Under the pieces are notes generated by a model that worked only from the letters and a program-made list of their open reading frames with translations, had not been told where the DNA came from and made no database searches. Below, piece by piece: positions 1-5,597 of a DNA stretch of 8,780 nt. Made by a program: the position numbers and the translations under genes. Each line of letters opens with the position of its first letter. Position 1 is the first letter of the stretch. This stretch comes from Planctomycetota bacterium. GTDB taxonomy: Bacteria; Planctomycetota; Planctomycetia; Pirellulales; UBA7805. Where the stretch lies: positions 1 to 8,780 of the forward strand of contig JAUWIQ010000056.1 in the NCBI GenBank assembly GCA_030605285.1, read 5' to 3'.

Positions 1-113
1 AGTTGCCACAGGAACACAAGGAGCAGCGCCACGACGATGCCGCCGATCCAGAGAACGACGCGGAGTTTTTTTCTTTTTGGCAGTTCGGTTCGATCGTCTG
101 TTGCGTTGTGCAT
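1..113 (-). CDS. N-terminus of a membrane-anchored protein (partial)
   Basis: Reading the minus strand from an ATG at 113-111 gives 37 uninterrupted codons before the window ends. The first ~18 residues are polar and strongly basic at their end (PKRKKLR). They are followed by one hydrophobic segment, VVLWIGGIVVALLLVFLW (about residues 19-36). This is the layout of a short cytoplasmic tail plus a single signal-anchor or uncleaved membrane helix. Periplasmic adaptor subunits of efflux pumps often begin this way, but nothing beyond the anchor is visible, so the function is unknown. No Shine-Dalgarno sequence is seen upstream. A promoter-like sequence at 172-201 points toward it and would give a leader of about 50 nt. 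It runs in the same direction as the MerR-type regulator, with 168 bp between the two genes, so it is probably a separate unit. Confidence 0.55.
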   Translation of the reverse strand, partial: MHNATDDRTELPKRKKLRVVLWIGGIVVALLLVFLWQ

Positions 114-171
114 GCGATAGGCAAAGGGGTGGCGCGGATCGTGGGGGGATGAACAGTGAAACAACCCATGC

Positions 172-201
172 ATTGTATGAAAACGTCACGATTGTGTAAA
201 A
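172..201 (-). promoter_or_regulatory. sigma-70-type promoter for the minus-strand gene at 1-113
   Basis: On the minus strand a -35 box TTTACA (201-196) is separated by 18 bp from a -10 box TACAAT (177-172). Each box matches five of six consensus positions. Transcription would start near 165, about 50 nt before the ATG at 113. The rest of the 114-281 gap holds no gene that I can support. This is read from consensus matches only. Confidence 0.5.
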
Positions 202-281
202 TATTGAAGGTGACCCGGCGCAGCGGAGTGCTTTTTCCGGGTGATAGATAATGAAGAACCCCAAACACCCCTCCGGCGCGT

Positions 282-1145
282 TTACTCGCCGGCATGGAGG
301 GTTCTGGCAAATGCTTCAATGTGCTGGAAGTTGTCGCAATATGCTGCGTACTTCATCTCCTGACGAATCTCGGCAGTCAGCGCGCGCCCCCCGACTACGA
401 AGGCCACATCGAGACCAAAGCATTCGTAGAGCTCTTGGTAGCCGCTGAGAAAATCATCCTCATCCTCGAGACTGCTGATGCTAAGCCAGAATAATCGCGG
501 GCGGTTTTCCTTGATGGCGGCCGAAAGCGTGGTGAACGGTAGATTGCCACCGAGCGAGCTCGCATTCCATCCCGATTCGCGCAGCACGATTTCCGCCATC
601 GTGGTCCCGAGACTGTACGGATCACCCTGGGGTGCTGCCCCAATTGCTACCGGAGCGTCGGCGCTTGGCGTGCGGAGGAAGGAACGCAGTTCGTTGATGA
701 CCCGCATCACGAGATTGCAGGCGCGTCGCTCCTGATAGACCTCGACTTCGCCCGCTTCCCAGCGTTGGCCGATATCATCAAATGCCTTGGAAAATACCTC
801 GTCGCAGATGCTGCTGACGGCGTGTTCTCCCAGATAGAGGTCCAGGGCGATTTGGCGACAAACCTCTTCATCGCCCTGGAGCAAGGCAGTGCAGAATTGC
901 CCGGCGGAACGATCCAGACCACGCACCGTGCGACCGGGCGTGGCGGGAAGCCCCACAAGTTCGGGGCGGGCCAGCTCTTGTTTGCTTGCCCGCAAAAACT
1001 CGATGAGGCCGCTCAAGGGTATGCGACGGTGCCCTCCCGCGGTGTAAGCCACGGGGAGTACCCCCTTATCGCACCACCGCTTGATCGAGGACTCGCTGAC
1101 CTGGAGGGCCCGCGCCACTTGTTTAGAGGTGAGGTTTTCACGCAT
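282..1145 (-). CDS. MerR-family regulator, CarH/LitR-like, with degenerate B12-binding motifs
   Basis: A 287-residue regulator. Residues 5-52 form a MerR/excisionase-type winged helix (SKQVARALQVSESSIKRW, then the wing motif AGGHRR). Residues ~75-155 resemble the four-helix cap, and ~165-287 the Rossmann-like cobalamin domain, of CarH/LitR photoreceptors, which repress in the dark and release DNA when light breaks adenosyl-B12. Two hallmark positions differ. The Wx9EH motif reads W129...E139-R140, and DxHxxG reads D175-P-Y177-S-L-G, so the lower axial His is Tyr. Canonical B12 photosensing is therefore doubtful. An alternative is control by a partner protein, as proposed for some LitR homologues in pseudomonads. 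The ATG at 1145 is chosen because the HTH begins right after it; the longer GTG start at 1211 would overlap the likely promoter and adds an unrelated leader. The gene is divergent from the sigma-factor operon, which is its likely target. Confidence 0.85.
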   Translation of the reverse strand: MRENLTSKQVARALQVSESSIKRWCDKGVLPVAYTAGGHRRIPLSGLIEFLRASKQELARPELVGLPATPGRTVRGLDRSAGQFCTALLQGDEEVCRQIALDLYLGEHAVSSICDEVFSKAFDDIGQRWEAGEVEVYQERRACNLVMRVINELRSFLRTPSADAPVAIGAAPQGDPYSLGTTMAEIVLRESGWNASSLGGNLPFTTLSAAIKENRPRLFWLSISSLEDEDDFLSGYQELYECFGLDVAFVVGGRALTAEIRQEMKYAAYCDNFQHIEAFARTLHAGE

Positions 1146-1181
1146 GACGAAACACAGAAAGGCCGAATTGAACGAATATTT

Positions 1182-1195
1182 TCCTCTTAAGAGGA
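1182..1195. promoter_or_regulatory. 14-bp perfect palindrome in the regulator leader
   Basis: TCCTCTTAAGAGGA is a perfect 14-bp palindrome, 37 nt upstream of the regulator ATG (1145). On the minus strand a -10-like TATACT lies at 1217-1212 without a good -35 box. If that promoter is used, the palindrome sits just downstream of the transcription start, a usual place for an autoregulatory operator. A lone TGAACG, the core of the repeats on the other side of the intergenic region, lies nearby at 1169-1174. The function is inferred; it could also be a short RNA hairpin. Confidence 0.4.
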
Positions 1196-1297
1196 CCCTT
1201 GGGGCTGCCACAGTATATCGGCCCGCAGCAAAAAAATAAGAGCATCAGGGCTATATTTGTTGCTATTTAACGACTTACGTCCAGTCACAGAATATTT

Positions 1298-1315
1298 TGA
1301 ACGTTTTGAACGTTT
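1298..1315 (+). repeat. upstream pair of 9-bp direct repeats TGAACGTTT (putative operator)
   Basis: Two exact head-to-tail copies of TGAACGTTT at 1298-1306 and 1307-1315. They end 5 bp before the -35 box of the sigma-factor promoter. The same pair recurs exactly 57 bp downstream. Regulators of the CarH type bind direct repeats, in contrast to classical MerR proteins, which bind inverted ones. The regulator encoded divergently is therefore the natural candidate, though the assignment is inference. Confidence 0.7.
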
Positions 1316-1320
1316 TTTAC

Positions 1321-1349
1321 TTGACCTTCTGCCAGGCTGCCGATAGAAT
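1321..1349 (+). promoter_or_regulatory. near-consensus sigma-70 promoter of the sigma-factor operon
   Basis: TTGACC (1321-1326), a 17-bp spacer and TAGAAT (1344-1349). Each hexamer matches five of six positions of the primary sigma consensus. The expected start near 1356 leaves a leader of about 49 nt before the ATG at 1405 and falls inside the downstream repeat cluster. A protein bound to the two repeat pairs would therefore flank or occlude the polymerase. The strength of the boxes suggests a promoter that is strong unless repressed. Confidence 0.7.
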
Positions 1350-1354
1350 GCATG

Positions 1355-1381
1355 TGAACGTTTTGAACGTTTTTAATGTTT
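1355..1381 (+). repeat. downstream cluster of 9-bp direct repeats (putative operator over the transcription start)
   Basis: Two exact copies of TGAACGTTT (1355-1363, 1364-1372) are followed in phase by a third, degenerate copy TTAATGTTT (1373-1381, seven of nine matches). The cluster begins 5 bp after the -10 box and covers the predicted start site. Together with the pair at 1298-1315, offset by exactly 57 bp, it brackets the promoter. Binding here would directly block initiation; cooperative binding to both clusters is possible. Confidence 0.7.
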
Positions 1382-1404
1382 TGTCGGTGTTTGGAGCTTC
1401 TCCC

Positions 1405-2370
1405 ATGAATACGACCTTGATGAAAACTGCAGAGCCCTCTTTTTCGTGCCAGCAGGTGAAACGGTTCTCGGCAGCCTTGGCCCAACGAGCCAGGAACACC
1501 CTCTCCCGAGAGACGGGCTTCATCGCAAATTCGAGTTTTGATCCCTCCTTGGACGAAGATCTCGGCAACGAAGCCCAACGTGTACGAGCCGTAGAGCAAG
1601 GTGTGTCGATCTCTGTGGTGTTCGATGGCATTGGTGTGATTCCTGGCAATCTTGCCCAACTCTGCGATACCCCGATTTTGACCCGTGAAGAGGAAATCGC
1701 CCTCTTTCGCCGTATGAACTTTCTCAAGTTCAGAGCCAATGTCCTGCGCACATCTCTCAACATCAAAACTCCAGACGCCAAGGCTCTGGATAAGATCGAT
1801 GACATGCTCATGCGGGCAGAACGGATTCGCAATCATATCATTCAGTCCAACATTCGACTCGTAATTTCGATCACAAAAACTTTTGCCAACAAACGCAACC
1901 CACTCGATGACCTGCTGAGCGAAGGAATCACGGCGATGATGCGGGCAGTTGAGAAGTTTGATTATGACCGAGGATTCCGCTTCAGCACCTATGCGACTCG
2001 AGCCATCCGCTGTGCATTATATCGTCACATTCAAAAGGGCCAGAAAGTGCATCAGCGTTTTGCTACCAATCGAGAAGGTCTTGATGCGGTCCAGAGTTCG
2101 TATTCGGAAACAGATTCCACCAGTCCACTCGATAGTTCACTTCATCACACGCTTTCCAACATGTTGTTGCGGCTCAACACGCGCGAGCAGCTCATCATGC
2201 GGATGCGTTTTGGACTGGAGAATGGGGAAACCAGAAAAACATTTGCAGACATCGGTGAAATGCTAAACGTATCCAAGGAACGTGCCCGTCAAATTAGCGA
2301 ACGGGCCATGGAGAAGCTGCGATCCATGACTGCCGAATTTGGACTCGATTCATTTATTCCCGAAGGATAA
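1405..2370 (+). CDS. sigma-70 family RNA polymerase sigma factor, planctomycete type (sigma-2/sigma-4, reduced sigma-3)
   Basis: A 321-residue sigma factor. Residues ~77-115 look like region 1.2 (ILTREEEIALFRRMN). Residues ~143-208 are region 2, with SNIRLVISITK and EKFDYDRGFRFSTYAT. Residues ~257-307 are region 4, with an HTH (TFADIGEMLNVSKERARQIS). Only about 50 residues separate regions 2 and 4, so sigma-3 is essentially absent; I recall this for planctomycete sigma factors carrying the same MNFLK-like helix. The paired tryptophans of region 2.3 that help melt DNA in E. coli RpoD are R199-A200 here, which suggests an alternative promoter class. The first ~70 residues are unrecognised. The ATG at 1405 has GGAG at 1393-1396, eight bases upstream; an in-frame TTG at 1297 merely reads through the repeats. 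It is the first gene of the operon and ends 7 nt before the SDR gene. It could transcribe its own operon or distant stress genes; targets are unknown. Confidence 0.88.
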   Translation: MNTTLMKTAEPSFSCQQVKRFSAALAQRARNTLSRETGFIANSSFDPSLDEDLGNEAQRVRAVEQGVSISVVFDGIGVIPGNLAQLCDTPILTREEEIALFRRMNFLKFRANVLRTSLNIKTPDAKALDKIDDMLMRAERIRNHIIQSNIRLVISITKTFANKRNPLDDLLSEGITAMMRAVEKFDYDRGFRFSTYATRAIRCALYRHIQKGQKVHQRFATNREGLDAVQSSYSETDSTSPLDSSLHHTLSNMLLRLNTREQLIMRMRFGLENGETRKTFADIGEMLNVSKERARQISERAMEKLRSMTAEFGLDSFIPEG

Positions 2371-2377
2371 TCATCCC

Positions 2378-3943
2378 ATGAGTACCTGCGACTCCCATCC
2401 GATCATACTGCTCACCGGAGCAACGGGTTACATCGGCGGCCGCTTGCTTTCCAAGCTTGAAGAGCGGAATGCCAGACTTCGCTGTGTGGTTCGTCAGCCC
2501 GAACGCCTTGCGGGTCAGGTTTCCGAACGAACCGAAATCATCGCTGGCGATGTTATGGATTTTAGCGTGCTGCATTCCGCGATGCAGGGAGTCGACACCG
2601 CTTTCTATCTTATTCATTCGATGGGTTCAGCGGAATGCTTTGAGGCCGCCGACCGGGAAGCCGCCAGGACGTTCGCCCACGCAGCGACGCGTGCCGGCGT
2701 TCGCAGAATCATCTATTTAGGCGGACTCGGAGATGACGGGAATTCGCTTTCGCCACACCTCAGAAGCAGGCACGAGGTGGGGAACCTGCTGAGGGAGGCG
2801 AGCTGTCAGGTCATCGAATTACGTGCGTCGATTGTAATTGGCTCGGGAAGCCTGTCCTTTGAACTTGTGCGTGCACTGGTCGAGCGACTCCCCGTGATGA
2901 TCTGTCCGAAGTGGGTCAGTACGCTTGCTCAGCCGATCGCTGTTGAGGATGTCCTCGAATACCTGCTCTCGGCACTCGATTGGCAAAGGGGAGGGGATCT
3001 CACGTTCGAAGTGGGTGGCCCGGATCGTGTGACTTATGGAGAAATCATGCAGGAGTATGCCCGCCAACGTGGCCTGCGGCGCCTGTTGATCTCGGTTCCG
3101 GTGCTGACACCGTGGTTATCGAGTATTTGGCTCGCACTGGTGACACCTATTTATGCCCGCATCGGTCGGAAACTGGTGGAGAGCATGCGAAATCCGACGG
3201 TGGTCAATAAACCGGCGGCACTCGGGGTTTTCTCGGTACGGCCTCGTGGTCTTGTCGAAGCCATTGAAAGGGCAATCAGTAACGAAGATCGTGAAATCGC
3301 GGAGACCCGTTGGTCCGACGCATGCTCTTCTACTCCAAGTTCCTCCACTCCAAGTGCCAGGAGTAGTGATTGCGTTCAATTCGGACGTCGCCTTGTCGAT
3401 ACTCGGGCGATCAATGTTTCAGTATCCCCGTCGTCGGCATTTCAACCGATTCAAGAAATTGGAGGACGCCGAGGATGGTATCACGCCAATCTTCTTTGGA
3501 AAATACGTGGTTGGGTTGACGTTTTAGTAGGCGGAATTGGCTCACGTCGCGGGAGACGCAATTCTGTTGAATTGCGTGTGGGTGATACGCTCGATTGGTG
3601 GCGAGTTGAGGCATTTGAACCGGGTCGACTCCTGCGTCTAAAAGCGGAGATGAAATTACCGGGTCGCGCATGGCTCGAGTTTGAAATTGAGCCAAATGGT
3701 ACGGGTTCCACCATCCGTCAAACAGCATCCTTCGATCCGCGCGGATTGTTTGGGATCCTTTACTGGTACGCGCTGGCCCCACTGCACGCTCCAATATTCC
3801 GTGGCATGCTGCATCAGATTGCCAGCTTGGCGGAGCAGCAGACTGCCGAACTAGACAAGACCGCCCACCACCACACCGGAGCCCATGAGCTGAGGAGGAG
3901 TTCGGAAAAACAGAGAACCCAAGTCAAGACATCACCCTCTTGA
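2378..3943 (+). CDS. NAD(P)-binding atypical SDR fused to DUF2867 (YbjT-like)
   Basis: A 521-residue fusion. Residues 8-300 form an atypical short-chain dehydrogenase/epimerase fold: a Gly-rich dinucleotide motif GATGYIG at 14-20, a strand with AFYLIHSMG at ~75-83, and IIYLGGLGDDG followed by LRSRHEVG at ~111-135. The usual YxxxK catalytic pair is not evident, as in NmrA-like members. A Ser/Thr/Pro-rich linker (~316-332) leads to DUF2867 at ~338-485 (GWYHANLLWKIRG, GDTLDWWRV, LYWYALAPLHAPIFRGML). The tail (486-521) is polar, with a HHH. E. coli YbjT has the same two-domain plan, without a defined reaction to my knowledge. The ATG at 2378 is preceded by AAGGA (2363-2367) and follows the sigma-factor stop by 7 nt, so the two are co-transcribed. 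Homologues accompany FAD oxidoreductase, DUF1365 and CFA genes in light- or singlet-oxygen-responsive clusters. A role in redox modification of lipids or pigments is inference. Confidence 0.85.
   Translation: MSTCDSHPIILLTGATGYIGGRLLSKLEERNARLRCVVRQPERLAGQVSERTEIIAGDVMDFSVLHSAMQGVDTAFYLIHSMGSAECFEAADREAARTFAHAATRAGVRRIIYLGGLGDDGNSLSPHLRSRHEVGNLLREASCQVIELRASIVIGSGSLSFELVRALVERLPVMICPKWVSTLAQPIAVEDVLEYLLSALDWQRGGDLTFEVGGPDRVTYGEIMQEYARQRGLRRLLISVPVLTPWLSSIWLALVTPIYARIGRKLVESMRNPTVVNKPAALGVFSVRPRGLVEAIERAISNEDREIAETRWSDACSSTPSSSTPSARSSDCVQFGRRLVDTRAINVSVSPSSAFQPIQEIGGRRGWYHANLLWKIRGWVDVLVGGIGSRRGRRNSVELRVGDTLDWWRVEAFEPGRLLRLKAEMKLPGRAWLEFEIEPNGTGSTIRQTASFDPRGLFGILYWYALAPLHAPIFRGMLHQIASLAEQQTAELDKTAHHHTGAHELRRSSEKQRTQVKTSPS
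3329..3358 (+). repeat. 15-bp imperfect tandem repeat in the SDR-DUF2867 linker
   Basis: Two adjacent 15-bp units (3329-3343 and 3344-3358) agree at 13 of 15 positions, sharing ACTCCAAGT. They encode the Ser/Thr/Pro-rich linker between the two domains. The duplication is in frame and probably arose by replication slippage in a region free to vary in length. Confidence 0.6.
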
Positions 3944-4020
3944 GATGTTCCTTCTCCAAGAAAACCGAAATCTGTTGACTGAAGTACCGAGGAACACACA
4001 CATTTTTATATCCTTACCCA

Positions 4021-4026
4021 GGGAGG
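4021..4026 (+). promoter_or_regulatory. strong Shine-Dalgarno before the first micro membrane protein
   Basis: GGGAGG lies 7 bases upstream of the ATG at 4034, making it the clearest ribosome binding site in the window. It supports translation of this 55-codon gene, which would otherwise be easy to overlook. The 90-bp gap before it (3944-4033) contains no convincing promoter or terminator, so the operon probably continues through. Confidence 0.6.
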
Positions 4027-4033
4027 TCAAAAT

Positions 4034-4201
4034 ATGAGTCGAAAATACGCGAAACCGGGATTTATTCTTGCTGCAGGCGCATCGTTTTTGCTCTCCGTAT
4101 TCCTTTGGTTTGCGGGCAATACTCAGGAAGGGATCTTCGTCGGGCTCTGGGTCCCTTCCATCCTTTCTTTTGGAACATTACTCATGCAAAAAGTGACTTG
4201 A
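4034..4201 (+). CDS. small two-helix membrane protein (55 aa)
   Basis: A 55-residue protein with a basic N-terminus (MSRKYAKPG) and two hydrophobic segments: about residues 10-27 (FILAAGASFLLSVFLWFA) and 33-51 (GIFVGLWVPSILSFGTLLM). They are joined by a short polar turn NTQEG. Both termini would lie in the cytoplasm by the positive-inside rule. The GIFVGLWVPSILSFG segment looks conserved rather than random, and I associate similar small proteins with uncharacterised genes, but I cannot name a family. Support for it being real comes from the strong ribosome binding site, the gap in other coding capacity, and a downstream gene starting 3 nt after its stop. It could be a membrane anchor or helper for the FAD protein or methyltransferases encoded next, which lack membrane helices; that is inference. 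Confidence 0.72.
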   Translation: MSRKYAKPGFILAAGASFLLSVFLWFAGNTQEGIFVGLWVPSILSFGTLLMQKVT

Positions 4202-4204
4202 TCG

Positions 4205-4312
4205 ATGGATAACGTTTTCATATTCGTATTCGGGTGTGTTGTGTTCGGTATCAGTATCGGTTCTGCGTTTGTATTGCTTATTGCCTCGGACGATCCTGAG
4301 GATCTTTTATGA
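4205..4312 (+). CDS. micro membrane protein with a single helix (35 aa)
   Basis: An ATG at 4205, three bases after the preceding stop, opens a 35-codon frame ending with TGA at 4310-4312. The product is a single hydrophobic helix (about residues 4-27, VFIFVFGCVVFGISIGSAFV) followed by a very acidic tail (SDDPEDLL). The distinct composition, tight spacing after the first micro gene and 22-nt gap to the FAD gene favour a real gene, but there is no clear ribosome binding site. Translation may be coupled to the preceding gene. The function is unknown; a small subunit that tethers a soluble enzyme to the membrane would fit the position. Chance occurrence cannot be excluded at this length. Confidence 0.5.
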   Translation: MDNVFIFVFGCVVFGISIGSAFVLLIASDDPEDLL

Positions 4313-4334
4313 GCGTTTCCATTCGGGATCTGCA

Positions 4335-5597
4335 ATGAAGATCGTTATTATCGGTGCTGGTGTGAGTGGGCTCGTTGCCGCGAGAATTTTGTCTCGGGAC
4401 CATGAAGTTCACATCTACGAGGCTGGGAATTACGCCGGAGGGCATGCCAACTCGGTGGATGTCGAACTAGGCGGCAAACACTTTGTCGCCGACACAGGTT
4501 TCATGGTCTTTAACGACCGGACCTATCCTATGTTCAGTCGCTTACTGCAGATTCTAGGAACGCCTGCACGAGACTCGGATATGAGCTTTAGTGTTCGCTG
4601 CGACCAAACGGGAATCGAATACCAGGGTAGCTCCTTGCGCGGACTGTTCGCACAGCCCCGGAATGCGTTGCGCCTGTCATTTTATCGCATGCTTGCGGAT
4701 ATTGCTCGCTTCAACCGACGGTCTCGCAAGTTCGCCGCAGCGAGAGATACCGAAATATCGCTTGGCCAATTTGTGGAGCAGGGAAACTATGGGCAGAGAT
4801 TTTGCCACCAGTACCTGATCCCGATGATCGCGGCGATCTGGTCAGCACGCCCCAGCAGCGTTTTCGATTTTCCGGCGATCTTTATGATCCGGTTTCTCAA
4901 TAATCACGGTCTATTGCAGTTTTGTGATCGACCCACCTGGAAGACGATTCCGGGCGGCTCGCGAAGCTACTTGCAATCGTTGATTGCTCCGTTTCGCGAT
5001 CGAATCCGCTTCGGCACGCCGGTAAAATCAATTTCTCGGCATGCGAATCATGTTGCGATTGAATCCGCAGGTTGTCGAGAGCGATTCGACGTGGCAATCT
5101 TGGCGCCCCCCGCGGACCAGTCGTTGAAAATGCTTGCGGATGCGGATGAGGTGGAACGTTCCGTACTGGGTGGATTTTCCTACCAGACAAATGAGGCGGT
5201 ACTCCATACGGATGTATCGATGTTACCGAGGAGACGTCGCGCCTGGGCCAGTTGGAACTATCGAGTGACGGCTTCCGCAGACCAACCCGCAAGTGTTACC
5301 TACGACCTCAGCCGGCTCCAGGGGATCGATTCTCCGCAACCCATCCTCCTCACACTCAATCCAGCAGCCTCGATCGATTCGGCGAAGATCTTGCGGCATT
5401 TCACCTATCGCCATCCGATCTTTTCGTTGGATTCGATCGCCTCCCAACGCAGGTTTGCGGCAATGAATGGGCGGCGAGGCACCTATTTCTGTGGTGCTTA
5501 CCGCTTTAATGGTTTCCACGAAGACGGCGTCGCCAGCGCTTTGGAAGTTGGCGCTCACTTTGGCAAAGGAATTGAAGATGCAAAGCTGCCTATATGA
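4335..5597 (+). CDS. FAD-dependent amine-oxidase-like oxidoreductase (predicted NAD/FAD-binding protein)
   Basis: A 420-residue flavoprotein of the amine oxidase/phytoene desaturase superfamily, corresponding to the NAD/FAD-binding group usually found beside DUF1365 and CFA genes. The N-terminal dinucleotide motif is GAGVSG (7-12), with the ribose-binding acid E29 ending the second strand. EAGNYAGGHANSV (29-41) and DTGFMVFNDRTYP (53-65) are typical of the family. TIPGGSRSYL lies at 204-213 and a C-terminal FAD-contacting block at 382-402 (GTYFCGAYRFNGFHEDG). Length is close to the family norm. No signal peptide or membrane helix is visible. By analogy with the FAD proteins of furan and 10-methyl fatty acid pathways, it may desaturate or reduce an acyl chain modified by the methyltransferases; the substrate is unproven. 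The ATG at 4335 is preferred because the Rossmann motif follows immediately. The 3' end overlaps the DUF1365 gene by 20 nt. Confidence 0.88.
   Translation: MKIVIIGAGVSGLVAARILSRDHEVHIYEAGNYAGGHANSVDVELGGKHFVADTGFMVFNDRTYPMFSRLLQILGTPARDSDMSFSVRCDQTGIEYQGSSLRGLFAQPRNALRLSFYRMLADIARFNRRSRKFAAARDTEISLGQFVEQGNYGQRFCHQYLIPMIAAIWSARPSSVFDFPAIFMIRFLNNHGLLQFCDRPTWKTIPGGSRSYLQSLIAPFRDRIRFGTPVKSISRHANHVAIESAGCRERFDVAILAPPADQSLKMLADADEVERSVLGGFSYQTNEAVLHTDVSMLPRRRRAWASWNYRVTASADQPASVTYDLSRLQGIDSPQPILLTLNPAASIDSAKILRHFTYRHPIFSLDSIASQRRFAAMNGRRGTYFCGAYRFNGFHEDGVASALEVGAHFGKGIEDAKLPI

Noticed and set aside
269..301. Possible terminator of the regulator gene (stem CCGGCG 273-278 with CGCCGG 287-292)
   Set aside because: The stop codon sits in the loop and no T-run follows on the minus strand, so it does not qualify as an intrinsic terminator.
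765..1190. 141-codon open frame on the plus strand across the regulator gene
   Set aside because: The minus strand encodes recognisable HTH and B12-binding-like domains here; the plus frame has no domain and is an antisense shadow.
1146..1211. GTG start at 1211 for the MerR-type regulator
   Set aside because: The extra 22 residues do not belong to the HTH domain and cover the palindrome and the likely -10 box; the ATG at 1145 lies directly before the HTH.
1298..1381. CRISPR-like or replication-origin (iteron) reading of the TGAACGTTT repeats
   Set aside because: Units are 9 bp, contiguous, without spacers, few in number, and centred on a promoter; an operator explains them better.
1297..1404. 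In-frame N-terminal extension of the sigma factor from a TTG at 1297
   Set aside because: It would translate the direct repeats and promoter (NVLNVF twice), starts before the promoter itself, and has no ribosome binding site; the ATG at 1405 has GGAG upstream.
1285..1836. 183-codon minus-strand frame opposite the sigma factor
   Set aside because: It runs over the promoter repeats and region 1.2 of the sigma gene and shows no recognisable domain.
3975..4010. Promoter before the first micro gene (TTGACT at 3975; GGAAC at 3991 as an ECF-like -35)
   Set aside because: No acceptable -10 lies at 16-18 bp from TTGACT (the nearest, TTTATA, is 24 bp away), and no ECF-type -10 is convincing after GGAAC.
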